From: Aphrophora alni
Taxonomy: Eukaryota; Arthropoda; Insecta; Hemiptera; Aphrophoridae
Assembly: GCA_963513935.1 (NCBI GenBank)
Contig: OY740767.1
Span: forward strand, 82,882,060-82,946,059
Direction of reading: 5' to 3'
DNA: 64,000 nt
In this document: positions 23,825 through 35,600 of the stretch, in pieces
How the letters are laid out: every line of letters begins with the position of its first letter
Numbering within the stretch: the first letter of the stretch is position 1
The notes under the pieces: model-generated
The model's database searches: none
What the model saw: the letters and a program-made list of their open reading frames with translations, nothing else
Told to the model about the DNA's origin: nothing
Translations under genes and position numbers: made by a program

Positions 23825-24306
23825 TAGTATATATTAGTTGCTCTAATTTCATACTACGTAATTTGTTTATGTCACTAATCAAAATAATTTTTATTTATTG
23901 TCATAAAATATTACCGTTTCATATCTCACCTTAAGTTTCAAAATGAGCTCCGTCGATAGCTGTGATATGTATCTTTATCCTCGTGCGTTGGATTGTGCCT
24001 GGCATAATAGTTGTTACAGCGGTGGTGATCTGCTTCAGTTTTAGTGGTGTAAATCATGAATCATTACAGAATACAGGATGTTTTCACGTAAATCCACATA
24101 AAAAAGGCAGGACTTCCCAGGATCTAACCTAACAATCTTGAAAAGTAACAATTAAGAACTTTTTCGTTTCTGCTTCAATTTGAAATAAAACTGAACAGTT
24201 AAGAACATGTATAAATATATGTTACTTACTTGTAGTTGTTGGGTCTACTAGGATGAAAGTGCTATCGCGTCATAATAGATTTGTTCACAACGCAACTCTT
24301 ATCTGC
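22333..24306. other. No gene seen; contains a TA microsatellite
   Basis: AT-rich noncoding DNA with a slightly GC-richer stretch at 23210-23310 that I cannot identify. Confidence 0.5.
23788..23820. repeat. (AT)n microsatellite
   Basis: Uninterrupted AT dinucleotide run of about 33 bp, flanked on both sides by near-copies of the motif TTCATAGTATATATT/TTCATTGTATATAGTATATATTC, suggesting local duplication. Confidence 0.95.
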
Positions 24307-24363
24307 TGTGGGTGTGGCAATCCCGAGGGATCCTAGTTGGATCTACAATTTTTCCATTTAGAC
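24307..24363. repeat. Dispersed repeat, copy 1 (partner at 42059-42115)
   Basis: TGTGGGTGTGGCAATCCC here aligns with TGTGGGCGTGACAATCCC at 42059. Both continue with a shared CCTAGTTGGATCTACA and then a weaker match, giving about 57 bp at roughly three-quarters identity in the same orientation. The second copy directly adjoins a minus-strand reverse transcriptase tail, so the repeat is probably part of a non-LTR retrotransposon whose coding strand is the minus strand. Confidence 0.7.
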
Positions 24364-25259
24364 CCTCTCTTCCCTATCAAGACTCTCTTGAAAACTATTG
24401 TTCTCTTCCGATTCTGAGTTGGATTAGAATATTCCAGGGCTGGGAGGAGGGTATTTATTTTATTATAAGGCGATGATGTCTGATAAGTTTTTTGATTTAA
24501 ACAACAACACAAATGTAAACACAACACATGTTTACATTCGTTTAATTTCGAAAGTAGTCATCACTTTTGAAGAGAGTCTCAAACTTTGCAGTTATGCCAA
24601 TTAACACAACCATTAACATGATATCTTGCCTAAAGAGTGTAAAACTTTGTGTCAACATTAATTTGATTGAGAACTTCCCTTCTGAGTTTGACGTGTTTAT
24701 TTTATACATATGCTAAATTTGATATAAACATAAATAGCAAATGTTCAATGTTTTCTAGGAATTTCCTTAATTCTACGTTGCCAATTTCTTTAGATTGTTT
24801 ATGCACAAGTGTAAAACTTGCCCTAATTGGCATCTTTATATACACGCCGGAAAGTGCATTGAGCAGTTATTACAGAGTTAAATGGCATACAGGGCATCCA
24901 AAGGTAACCATTACTACAATCACATACGAAACAGAACTATATGTATTTCTGTGCTTAATACATAAAGATTTTTTTCTCCATTGCTTTAAAAAATATGATG
25001 TTATGAAATCATGTCAGTTTTTTCTCAACGACCCTGTATTTAATTACTAATATTCAAATGCTTTCAAAAATTGTGATAACCAAAATCACCTTTATACAAT
25101 ATACACTAAGTACTTGGAACGTTATGTTAGATGAAACACTAACACGATATTTAGTAAAATTCTATAATATATTGGTTCTTACCGAGCATGATTTCTACAG
25201 TTACGGTATTTACTAGGTTATAATATAACTTACACTTTCGGAAAATTAAAAACTTACAG
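24364..25259. other. No supported gene
   Basis: An open frame without ATG spans about 24667-25050 on the plus strand (127 codons). It is Phe/Ser/Leu/Tyr-rich, shows no domain, and probably arises by chance. Nothing else was recognised. Confidence 0.45.
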
Positions 25260-25660
25260 GATTACAGGAAAATTTATGACAATATTCTTGTATATGGAAG
25301 GTCTAATTTTAATAATCAATTCACACCTAAAGATGAAACAGTGAATAGTGAAAACTACAACGATCTACTGCAATCAACTCAAAAATGTGAAGTAAACTTT
25401 CAAAAGGTGTAACTTTACGTCAGGATAACACTACTGTATATGGCCAACAAGACGATTAGTTACAATCAAAATCTTGGCTATGATCTGCTGGACCACTCAG
25501 TATACAGACTTGACCTGGCTCCAACTGATTTCCGTTTGATTGACACATTGAAAGAAGGAGGGAATTATTTTTGTTCTGAATAGGTCAAGAAAACAATGCA
25601 AAATTGGCTACTCCCAGAAGCAAAAGTTTCTTTCATACTCATATTTACCAATAGTAAGTT
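25260..25660 (+). pseudogene. mariner-family transposase relic, catalytic region
   Basis: A frame reads KIYDNILVYGRSN, then TPKDETVNSENYNDLL, matching the mariner block that normally reads like FLPKGQTVNSEYY..LL. After a stop near QKV, the DNA for HQDN.R.H (with the second catalytic Asp) appears in another frame. The original frame then resumes with MANKTISYNQNLGYDLLDHS, VYRLDLAPTDFRLI and DTLKEGGNYF, corresponding to the mariner LGWE.L.HPPYSPDLAPSD.HLF block that carries the third Asp. After a TAG it ends VKKTMQNWLLPEAK, like the EVK.AV..WL tail. An intact mariner transposase is about 345 residues; roughly 130 codons survive, with stops and a frameshift. The N-terminal DNA-binding part and the terminal inverted repeats were not found. 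The element is ancient and dead. A minus-strand reverse transcriptase fragment begins about 220 bp downstream. Confidence 0.85.
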
Positions 25661-25879
25661 AAGGTAAAGATAAGATAAAGGTATTAATAAGACACATTAG
25701 CGTTAGAGAAGGAGATACATTGTCTTTTGCACCGTTAATCTTAGTTCTCCTGGAAGCATTTTAAGAAAAATGAACATAACTAGCTACTTAAGGACAAAAA
25801 TTGCACACATTTTATCCTACGCTAATGGTATTACTCAAGTAACTAGAAGCAAAAAACTTTGCCACCTGTGAAAATAAAA

Positions 25880-26095
25880 CTCGAATGTCCACTTAATTCT
25901 GTCGTGCCCCAAGAGTGAAGTTCACCTGACGCCTCCGCATTTCAACCTATAGGATGGCTTCCTAGCGTCCGCCGTGATAAACAAATTAATGGGTGGAAAC
26001 CCAACATTATCTTCATTGCCGCAGTTGGTGTTGTGAACATAGCTCCGGTGATAAACCTCTGAGCCTTGGTCAGAGTAATTTTAAATGAAGATAAC
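25880..26095 (-). pseudogene. Non-LTR retrotransposon fragment, reverse transcriptase thumb region (minus strand)
   Basis: On the minus strand from about 26090, one frame reads LSSFKITLTKAQRFITGAM, then FTTPTAAMKIMLGFHPL and then SRRTLGSHPIG before a stop; NAEASGELHSWGTTELSG continues in the same frame. The pattern KLQR..ITGAM.TTPTAAL..ILG..PL is a well-known block just after the reverse transcriptase fingers/palm in I-, R1- and Jockey-type elements, preceding their RNase H-like region. About 70 codons are recognisable. No catalytic YADD box or endonuclease is present, so it is a fragment. It is locally GC-richer than its flanks, which fits a younger insertion than the mariner copy next to it, although that is inference. 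Confidence 0.8.
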
Positions 26096-26384
26096 TTTAC
26101 CACCAATCAAATTCAAGTTATGATCCTCAGCATACCCGCTACTACTATATATGTTAGAAAAACTTATGAAACCAAGAGCACTATATAAAAAATATAAAGT
26201 TAAAACACATAACAGTAAATTAAAGCATGATGCAAGAAGTATATCTCTGGCTCATAGACTGTAAAAAACGAAATAAGTAGCATCTAAGAATATTTTAATG
26301 CAAAATTGTAAGGCAAATTTAGAACGACAATGGTTCCTGGTAGATTGTGAACTAAATGATAAAACACAAGGTGCTGATATGTTA
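26096..26384. other. No gene seen; junction between two retroelement fragments
   Basis: About 290 bp of AT-rich sequence separates the minus-strand and plus-strand reverse transcriptase fragments. Its right-hand part may be decayed upstream sequence of the plus-strand fragment. Confidence 0.4.
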
Positions 26385-26630
26385 AATGCATAAAATTAGA
26401 ATACTAGTATGGCTGGGATACGTGGTGAGTATGAATGAAAAGAGATCATTAAATTGAAAACCATTAGGAACATTAAAGAAGGGCCAATGAAGGGCTTGAT
26501 GATGTTTTGCGGTGTATACAGGAGTTGAGATTAAGAGAATGGGGAAGGATGCGTGAAAGGAAAGGTGAATAGAGCCGAATTGTTGAAAAGGCTGAAACGC
26601 ATAAGGAGATAAAACGAAAAAAAGAAGATT
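26385..26630 (+). pseudogene. Non-LTR retrotransposon fragment, reverse transcriptase C-terminal tail
   Basis: Frames give KIRILVWLGYVVSMNEKR, and later GLDDVLRCIQELRLREWGRM followed by SRIVEKAETHKE. This corresponds to the C-terminal signature of many arthropod LINE proteins: (R/L)RWLGHV.RM...R, then RW.DDV..DLR.LG...W, then R..WR.IV..AKTHKG. There are several stops and at least one frameshift between the blocks. Upstream reverse transcriptase motifs are missing. It lies on the opposite strand to the reverse transcriptase block at 25880-26095, so the two are separate insertions or an inverted pair. The minus-strand open frame covering this region (26382-26714, 110 codons) is an antisense shadow. 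Confidence 0.75.
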
Positions 26631-27783
26631 ATCATCATTATTGAAATCAACCCTACTGCTCTTAAGACCCAAATAACTAAATCGCCTTCGGATATTCATG
26701 GTACGTCTTTCCAAATTATTAATTTAGTTTATTTTCTGCTAAACTCTATCTTTATGCAAATTATAAATACCAAAAACGTTAAGTACACAGAGAGATCTTT
26801 AAAATAAAATTTAATTTTAACTGATCAACTAAAAACCCCAAGAATTTAATTAAGAATAAAATATTAAAAATAATAACTATAACGAGTTATATTTTACCTA
26901 TATAAAGCATATATTTTTAACACAATTTAAAAATAATAGGTACCCACGAATACAAATAGCATATCTCACCTAGTTAAAGTAAAGTTAGAATGTAGGACAA
27001 ACAAACTCGCGATTGTTCGAGAGTGGTAACAAGCAACAGAGTCGATTTTAATGGGATAAAATGTGTGTGGTCTTTTCACGCATGCCCATTAGGTGTTTAA
27101 TCACATGTTTATTACACCAGTAAGTATCCAATTACGTGTAAGCTTATCTAGAGTATTCCGACCTTTTTTATGGTGTTTGTTTGGGCTCTGAAACTTTGCC
27201 AATTGGGATAATATATTAAGGGATAAACGGTGTTGCTCGAAATATCTTAAATCTAATTTAGATATAAGGACAAAAACTAGCGCAACAATAGTTCTATCAC
27301 ATAGAATACGTGTTGTTATGCATTACTGTGCAAAATATATAATATAAACTATAATAGCACATATATTTCTCACTGAAATATAGTTTATTGTATAGATGGG
27401 GTACATTGTGGCTGTGAATAATAACGTGACAGTAACACCTCATTTTCGGCATTTAGTGTTGCTCATTCACTTCAATCGTAACTTTAACTTTTCCTGACAG
27501 GCAGTCATACGTTCTAAAATTTAAACACATTTAATTTAAATCAGTGACATAACTTTGGTAATATTTAAATAAGATATTATCCATTTCTCTCTTTCCCTTG
27601 TATGTTATTTTATATAACCATTTAAATTTTTTTACAAATAAGTGTCAGGCTGGAACAGGTACCCAATTTTTTCCTTATAAGAAATGTTTAGTAGCTGTCA
27701 CTTTAATCAATTTTTTTTAAATGTCGATTTCACCAGGTAGTGCAATAAATTGGAATGTGTCATATTTTCTGTGAACCAGCTAA
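26631..27783. other. No gene seen
   Basis: AT-rich noncoding sequence; no feature recognised. Confidence 0.55.
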
Positions 27784-28041
27784 CAAAATATTGCCCACTT
27801 TAAATCTTTTACAACGAATACGTTGTTTAATTTTACGAATGTCCAATCGGTGATATTTTCCGCTGTTAAGGAAGGATGCAGACTTGCTCAACTTGAGAAC
27901 TGGATAGATTCCACTGACAAACTAGTGTCCGTCTGTCAATTGAACTGTTTTGACAATTCCCTAATAAAATATATTGCAGATCACATAGAAATCGCCATAA
28001 GCAAAAAGATGCAGATAAAACCTAACCTAACCATAGCTTAA
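27784..28041 (+). other. Protein-like open frame of unknown identity
   Basis: A stop-to-stop frame of about 85 codons containing NFTNVQSVIFSAVKEGCRL, AQLENWIDSTDKLVSVCQL, then NSLIKYIADHIEIAISKKM, ending IKPNLTIA and TAA. The alternation of charged and hydrophobic residues suggests two or three helices, and the codon mix is richer in G/C than most frames here. No in-frame ATG precedes this block. No known domain is recognised, and no splice sites were established. It could be an exon fragment, a transposon remnant or chance. It ends in a short CCTAACCTAACC motif (28021-28032). Confidence 0.3.
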
Positions 28042-29120
28042 ATTTAAAAGTCATATTGAAGAACATGCACATTATCGGTCTCACGGACATTTGAATGCCC
28101 TTCCTTTACTATGTAGGCTACTGATTTCCTATGACATTATTTTTAGTTGTGTATTTATTTAATTTAGTTTCATACTAGACCCAGCAGAGTTGATGTGGTA
28201 CAACCAAAACAACAACAAAAAGAAATAGTCACCATAACTTTGTATAAACATTGAACATAAACATAAAATATAATATTAATGGTTCACATGTAATGATTTT
28301 CTTTCATAAAAGCATTTTTTGTATTATTATTTATTTATGATATTATGTATATATGTTAATATTACATAATAATATATCGTTACTTTTCATTAATTTTGTT
28401 CTCTATTAATCTATAAAATCAATTGCATTTTGTGTCTGAATTATGCAACTATATTCAATAGTAGTATTTAATTAGATACTCATAAAATTTAATTTACTCT
28501 TGAATATGAAAAGAACACAATTAAAGATAAATTACGCTCACAGGGGAAAGCATAGGCATGCACTTTTTAGTGAAGTCAAAAATGTTTATAACCCGATTTA
28601 TGGTTTATAAAGATCACATGCTTATACAATTTGAACTCTCTTCTAATTTGCCATCAGACATTAGGACTTTCGTTTGATTACAATACTTAAAACATCTTTA
28701 ATTTTGACACTCCTTTATCAGTTGACTGTATTCAATTTACCGATTTAGCATGTCGTCCTCTGGAGTGGGAAAAATGTCAACCAAACAAAGTTTTAAGTTG
28801 TAGAGTAATGGAACAATGCTCAAACAAAATGTTGGCCGGACATGCATTTATCACCTGACTTGCTTAAACATCATGTATGCAAAATTTTTGAAAAGAATGT
28901 TGTAAAATAAGTGTCAACGACTACCAATATTTCATTTCGACACTTTTTGTCACCAAAAATGACATTACCTCTATAACTATAAAACACAAATAGTCTTAGA
29001 AGGCCTATAATCATAATTGTATCTTCAATCTGGCTGATCTAATATTTACTCATATTTATAAATGGCCTCCTCTCTCTTTGTTAATGTCAATAAGTCGACG
29101 CTGAAGGGAGTTGCAGCTCT
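28042..29120. other. No gene seen
   Basis: AT-rich noncoding sequence; nothing recognised. Confidence 0.55.
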
Positions 29121-29240
29121 TCTATAGCAATTGTGAAGCTCTACTAAAGAAATGATATTGAACGTCTTGGAAATCGATAAATAAAGACTTAATTTATTGA
29201 AAGTCCACCATTTCTTTAGTAGAGCTCCATTTTCACTATT
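29121..29240. repeat. Inverted repeat (foldback, possible MITE remnant)
   Basis: AGCTCTACTAAAGAAATG at 29137-29154 is exactly mirrored at 29209-29226 (18 bp perfect, 54-base loop). Weaker pairing extends outward to about 29121 and 29240. A minus-strand open frame (29046-29312, 88 codons, containing NELLSQLGLNYTSENSENG and RRAATPFSVDLLTLTKREE) runs right through it. It could be a transposon gene remnant, but I recognise no domain. Confidence 0.6.
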
Positions 29241-30571
29241 TTCGCTCGTGTAGTTTAATCCTAGCTGGCTTAGTAGTTCATTAATTTGATAACGTATTAT
29301 GCCAAGAGACATATAATATTGTGTACTAAATTGTTTAAAAAAATACTATTTAGTAGAGTTTCATTTTAAAAGTAAAACTAATCTCAAAAATATGACAAAT
29401 GTAAAATATGCCCAGAATAAAATAAAATCGTTTTAACGTCTTATGAAGGTAGCAATCGTTATCACATAATACTTGGTCTCGATAATATGTGAACTTGGAA
29501 GTAAAAACGAGTTCAAATTTTAGAAATTTTATTTACAACTTGTAAAATATATGAAATTTGAACTGTAACTCAACTATGTTTTAACGTTAAAAAAAAATAT
29601 GTTTAAACCTTCAGACAACCTTACAAAATGTCACTGATTTTTTTAATACTCTTCTGAACTACTTAAAATGTTTGAGGAATGAAGTAAATTCGATTTTGTG
29701 GATAAGTGGTAAAAGAAATTATATTAATAATTGTCAAAATATTAATTTAAACTTTTTTTCGCAAACAACGGTGTGTCGATTCTGAATTTTTTTTTAATCT
29801 ACCAAATTAATACTTATTATTATTACTTACATCAAACTCTTGTAAAATTTGTCCAATAACAATGATTAAAAAAAATACATATAATTAATTATGACATCAA
29901 AATGATAACAAATCACCAATATGATGTGAATTATAACCATTTTCTTTATTCCATAAAATTCATAATGTTTGAATTGCGTAATTAAGAGCAATTTTTTTAA
30001 AGTTTTTATAAAACTATTACAACTCACTTTCCACATGATTATCGTGTGAATTATGAATAACACTAAGTTTATAACAAATTTTTCTGAATTTCAAATAATG
30101 AATAATGAATTTTAAAATATATTATATTGCTTAAATTTTGACACAATGTTTAAGAAATTAAACTGGAAACACTTCAATAATCACATTACAGCCTTAAAGT
30201 GTCCACTGATTACGCGCGGCTTCCTTTTTTTCAACTACCGATGAGACTAATACGCGAACCGCATTCCTTCACACTTACCGCATTAGAAATAAATGCCGCC
30301 ATCTATAAAGCTATTTGAAATAAAATAAAACATAAAAACATAAAAAAACAGTAGTCGGTGAAGAACAACATAACTTTTAAACAATGACAAAGCTACCAGA
30401 AGGAACTGTGACTGAGAAACTGTGATTGAAGCTCAGTTCTTGGTTGTATTTGCACCTCAAGGTCTATTTTGTGGAGATTTTGTTGAAAATAATTTTCCAC
30501 GTAAACTACAGTAACGTGTGCAAGAGCGGTAGCAGTTGCCAAAGAGAAAAGTAATGAAAAAAGTGCAATGA
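29241..30571. other. No gene seen
   Basis: AT-rich. A somewhat GC-richer segment at 30195-30310 is unidentified. Confidence 0.5.
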
Positions 30572-30928
30572 ATGTTATTGTCTTTAAGATAAAGGAAATA
30601 GAATCATTAGTAGAATCATCGACTCTATGAATATCATTATCTTTAAGATAAAGGAAAGGTAATATTTAATAGAATCAACGATTCTATGAATGTTAATATC
30701 TTTAATATAAAGGAAAGGTAATCATTAGCAGAATCAACAATTGTATGAATATTGTTTAAAATAAAATAAAGGTATTAATAATTAGCAGAATCAACGATTC
30801 TATGAATGTTATTGTATTTAAGATAAAGGATAGGTAATCATTAGCAGAATCAACGATTCTATTAATGTTATTATCTTTAAGATAAAGGAAAGGTAATGAT
30901 TAGTAGAATCAATAATTCTATGAATTGA
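30572..30928. repeat. 59-bp minisatellite with two dyads per unit
   Basis: About six copies of a unit near 59 bp (AGAATC starts at 30612, 30671, 30730, 30787, 30846 and 30905; spacings 59, 59, 57, 59, 59). Each unit carries AGAATCAACGATTCT, whose arms AGAATC/GATTCT are reverse complements, and a second dyad in TATCTTTAAGATA. They are joined by AAGGAAAGGTAAT and TATGAATGTTAT. The copies differ by point changes and small indels; the unit at 30730 is the most diverged. Confidence 0.95.
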
Positions 30929-32083
30929 AATATTGCATCATGAAGTAAAGATGGAATTTTTCGTTTGTTTAAAAATGTGTGAAATAGTTTTTTGCAATAT
31001 ATTAAAGAGATAGGTGTTACTTACTTTGTCGTAATATATACTTAAAGTCTTCCAAAGAGAGTCCTATTTTATAGTAAAATCCGTAATATAATCTATAGTT
31101 TTGTTTAAGTGTATAATCAGCTTTTCTTACCATTCTTAAATTGTATCAATTTTTTTTCCTTGGTAATATTGTTGAATAACGGAAAAGGTTTTATGAATTA
31201 AGAAAACTTTTTCAATCTCAAATAATAGTGGTCAAAAATATTTATTGGTCTATAATAAATAATGTAACATGTTAAGCCTTAAAAACAGCGTCATAGGAAA
31301 CAATAGTCCTATTCGATGACAGAACTTATTTACAGATTGATCACGTCTCGATTTTTCCTATGGGGTTTTCTTTAAAATATTGATTTATGTCGTAGAAAAA
31401 ATTCATGACATCTTTTTTTTGAAAAAAAATAAAGTGTTCAGTCAACTAGTTCTGATGTTTCAAGGAATGTAACGAGAAAATTGGGACAAAAACTAAAAAT
31501 TGCATAATAGTTATGAATGATAAACCTAGACAGAAGTTTTTTTGCTTTACAATATGAGTAAAAAATACCACTGCAACAAGAGTTGTTTTTATTGATATCT
31601 ATTATTTTAAAAACAATATTAAAATTAATCATTGGTTGTTTCATTTTTACTAGACTTTCAATTAACAGCAAATTTAAATTGCTAGAGAACCTAGCACATG
31701 TTTAAATTAGTTGTCATTACATCAAATAGTTTAGATTTTATATTTTAGCGATAATTGAACCCCTTGCTTTACTAAATGTCCCTTCCATTTAATCTACACT
31801 TGGTAACACTTTCTATCTCAGAAATGTTTTAATAAATTACAGTAATATAAACATCGAATTAAATTATACTGTAAATGGTTTATTAAATAATAAGTGTGCG
31901 GGCATTTAAAGTCTCATTAAGGTTAATTGAGAACTATGGTTAGTGTGTTAGAACAAATAGTTTAGTATTTAATATTACTTTAAAATAAAGTTTCAATCAA
32001 CTACCTTCCATTTAAATATTGAATATCCTTTCCCTCTCCCCCTCCCAAAAGAAGCTGGACACACTCCAAAATAATAATCTCTT

Positions 32084-32119
<36 letters not shown>

Positions 32120-32367
32120 AATCTTGTGAACAGTTAAAATTAAAACTTATAAAATTTATTTTGTTTTAAGTTTTGATCAAGTGCTTTCTTTGTTTTTATA
32201 TTCTATTTTCTTTTCCAAAGCGTCTTCCCTTTGACCCGAAGACAGAAAAGCAGCGAAGTGCGCGGAAATTTTCAACGCCAGCAACCCGGTTCCAACTGTG
32301 TACCGAATTGCAGTATGCTAAATGTAACTTCGGTAATTATGTATAATATCTTGTATTTGGATTTTGA
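30929..32367. other. No gene seen; contains a TA microsatellite
   Basis: AT-rich noncoding DNA. From about 32215 to 32330 the sequence is GC-richer and may belong with the protein-like frame that follows. Confidence 0.5.
32086..32115. repeat. (AT)n microsatellite
   Basis: Uninterrupted AT dinucleotide run of about 30 bp. Confidence 0.95.
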
Positions 32368-32535
32368 ACTAACACCTGGTTTTCGCTTATGTCTTCATGG
32401 ATGTTTAATAATGATTTCTCTCAATCATTAAAAATATTGAATTACCCTCTCCTCTCGAAGGTTAGGGATCTTTTGAACGTGTCCATTCCACCACATAAGC
32501 AAATTACTATGACGGAATGCTATAAATATGTATAA
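32368..32535 (+). other. Protein-like open frame of unknown identity
   Basis: A 55-codon stop-to-stop frame containing WFSLMSSWMFNNDFSQSL, then LNYPLLSKVRDLLNVSIPP and HKQITMTECYKYV. The same frame upstream (32220-32350, with stops) reads QLCTELQYAKCNFGNYV. Together they look like one decayed coding segment of about 100 codons. I do not recognise the family. An unidentified transposon protein is the most likely source; chance cannot be excluded. Confidence 0.25.
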
Positions 32536-32640
32536 TATCAATTTATTTAAAATTAATTGCATCTTTTGAAAATACTCTTACAATATAGAGAACTCTATAT
32601 ATGCAAATATAAAATGAGAAAACACACCATATATTCCGTA

Positions 32641-32692
32641 AAAAAAAAAAAATAATAATAATAATAATAATAAAATAAAATAATAAATAATA
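32641..32692. repeat. Poly-A plus (AAT)n microsatellite
   Basis: An A-run of about 12 is followed by about seven AAT units and then imperfect AAAT/AAT repeats. It lies inside a spurious minus-strand frame whose poly-Ile stretch comes from this repeat. Confidence 0.95.
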
Positions 32693-35600
32693 TTCTTGCT
32701 GTTTTAAGGAATAAAAACAACATTCGTATCGATTTGGATGATTTCCGTTTAGAATAGATAAGTCGTTCGACACTATCATGTTAAGATATGTATACGGTAT
32801 ATGAATACCAGAAAACAGCTGTACACATATCACATAATTGTTAAGTGACCTTGGTAACAGATGAAATTCAGGAAATTCGATAAAACAATAGTTAAATACA
32901 GGATACATGGAACTCATTGCATGTTACAGGAAGAAAATATACTGCAGGAATTTTTTTCGATACACACTGAGCTTAATTATAATTGTTTTCAATCTACTTA
33001 TGACGTAATATAATACCATTTATAAACCCAGATCAAAATGTGATGTATTAATAAAACTGTAACCGTTATATTCAATTCTACTGCACCTACTCTGTATTGA
33101 ATTGAATGTAAGTACCTCAACGTGTAAGAAGTAATGATACTGTTGACCGTAGTAGACAAGAAAGTCATGCCTCTGAATGAGTCATAAGTAGAGCTGTCAT
33201 TGTCATCCTACTACATTTACTAGTGTTATTTACAACAATCATTCTGTGATCCGAAGTTTATACATCCTATGTAGGTCACTGTGCAAATCACAAAGCATTC
33301 GTTTAGTGTTTAGTATTTTTTTTTAAATACTCCAAATATAACGCTCCAATTCGATTAAAAAGTAAAATTTATAAGCGTTCCCAGAAAATAGACAGCTGGA
33401 ATTTGTATAGATTCTAAGTTGAAAGTATATACCCATTTGTATATCTCTAAGCCTAACTGAAATTAAAGGTCAGTGCCTCCTCCTCAAAGGTAGCAAGAGG
33501 AGGACAATATTGTAATATACTGAAAACTCAAATAAAGAAAATGAATTTATAGAAGTGGCTATTCTTGGCCATGTTGCTCTCAACCCTACATTAAGTGTGA
33601 GACGTCAGGTATCCCTTTGGAAGTGTATAAAGAGTATAAATGTAGTCCACTTTATAAAATAACTTACTCCTTTAAGTATTTTTTAAAGGGTTTAATGACA
33701 ATATGTGTGCATGGTGGCAAATTGAGAGGAACGGAAATACATGTATGTTAAAGATATATCTGCCGCGTAGTTGTATTAACAATACATAAAACAAATATTT
33801 TTTTAAAATCAAAATAATAAACCACAATCGGAATTGATCGTAAGGAAACACGGATCACATATAAGAATTCCACTGTTATTAGTAACACTGTAGGAAGTAT
33901 AGCCAACTTTTAAGAGAGTCATAGATATGACGTATAGAGAGAAGTTCCCACATCACACCTCGTCAGTAATTATATAATAGCTGCGGACGTGAACACAACA
34001 TTGAAATATTAATAATGGCAGGCGTCAAGTGGCTTTGTTTTGTTAAAACTGATTTCTCAAGGCCATAACACCCTACTCCTTATTGGTTCGAATTTGATTG
34101 ATTATAGGACTTATGACGTACTCCAATTCGTGATCGGATTTATGGTTATTGTTTTCTACTTAGTCAATGGATTTCAAACGTCTATTAGTGATTTATTCCC
34201 TTCGATCTCAAATTGAAAAAGCAAATTATCTGATGATAAATTGGACAGTGTAACTGCCTTCAGCTTAATATGGAATAAGAAGTAATTTCAGCTAGAATCA
34301 TTTGAGCCTAATATATTACCACTGTATCACAATATGTTCATAATTATCGGTACTGTATGGTGAATATATTTAATGTCTAACAATAAATTGTGACTAATAC
34401 TTTTATTTCAAATATTTATTCATAAACTTTTCATTACATTAACAATCTGAAAAATATATTGGATAATGTTTATCATGTATCCTGATTGCAGTTGCCTTAA
34501 AGGCACGGCGTAGTAATTTCACTCTATTATTTATGTAATTCTCCTCTAGACTAAAGGAATCTCCCACCATTTCTCTCTTCTCGAGAAGACATGTTAGTGT
34601 ATCCTATTCTTTTCTAAGCCTGGAATTTCCAACTGTTCTATTGTGCTGTATTTTCCAATCTATTTTAATTCATCTTTATTTATTTATTGTAGAGTTCCAC
34701 GAAGTATTCAAATTAGAATCAGTTTTGCTAATAAGCTTTTCCTTTTGAAAATCCTTCTATCATGTTATTGGAGGTGAGACTTTGATAATATATTTGTTGT
34801 CAGTTTTGGTCTAATTTCATGTCATACAAACCAAAAGTTGTTTCAAAGATTAATAGCTTACAACACAAGCTGTACCAATTAAGCTTTATAGAGATAAACG
34901 AATTAATCTATACAAAGTAATTGACTGAAAATATATACTATTCACACCTTTATACCTTTATATTCTTTGTATTATGTATATCGGTTATAAATTATTATAC
35001 TCGTATAATTTGTAAATATAGAAAGTCACCTCCTTCTCCACATCTAAAACAATTTTTATATGGTTAGGTCTGGAAGTAAGCCTTAAAAAAACATAATTGA
35101 AAACTGAATACAGAAATAAAACAAGTAATAATCACGGCAGAAATGTTTAGTAGAAGAAAGAAAAAAATCTATTATCATATTGTCTAACTATAAATTAGCA
35201 ATTGAATATAATCCACGAAGACAAGGTCATTTTAAATTCAATTTTCATTTTTTTCTAAAAGTAAACCAATTATTTTTATATAATACTTGTCAAGGTACGT
35301 TTAAGGGCACCAAAACGAATTTCCTTTTGATATAACGAAGAAACAGTAAAAAAGCGAAATAATGTGTTCGTTTCTCCTGAAGCAATGACTGTCCTACGGT
35401 AATATTAAATTTTTTACATATTTTATCTTTAAAAACAAAATTGTATATATTTTTGAAAATAAATCTTAGACTAGTTTTTATTTATTCAACTGGAATCGTA
35501 GTTTTATTTTTTCATTTCTGTCTAATAATAACTAATTTTTACATTAAAGAACCAAACAAACGTCAAAACTAATTTTATATTTTGTCAAATACAAATAGTA

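Noticed and set aside
24667..25050. 127-codon plus-strand open frame, the longest in the window
   Set aside because: It starts without ATG, is Phe/Ser/Leu/Tyr-rich, has no recognisable domain or splice context, and its length is possible by chance in 64 kb of AT-rich DNA read in six frames.
26382..26714. 110-codon minus-strand open frame
   Set aside because: It is antisense to the plus-strand reverse transcriptase tail, which shows clear family motifs.
32543..32917. 124-codon minus-strand open frame
   Set aside because: Its poly-Ile/Phe core is the translation of the AAT microsatellite at 32641-32692, and the rest has no protein-like pattern.
34083..34098. GGTTCGAATTT resembling a tRNA B box
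   Set aside because: No A box at the right distance and no cloverleaf can be drawn; the remaining arms do not pair.
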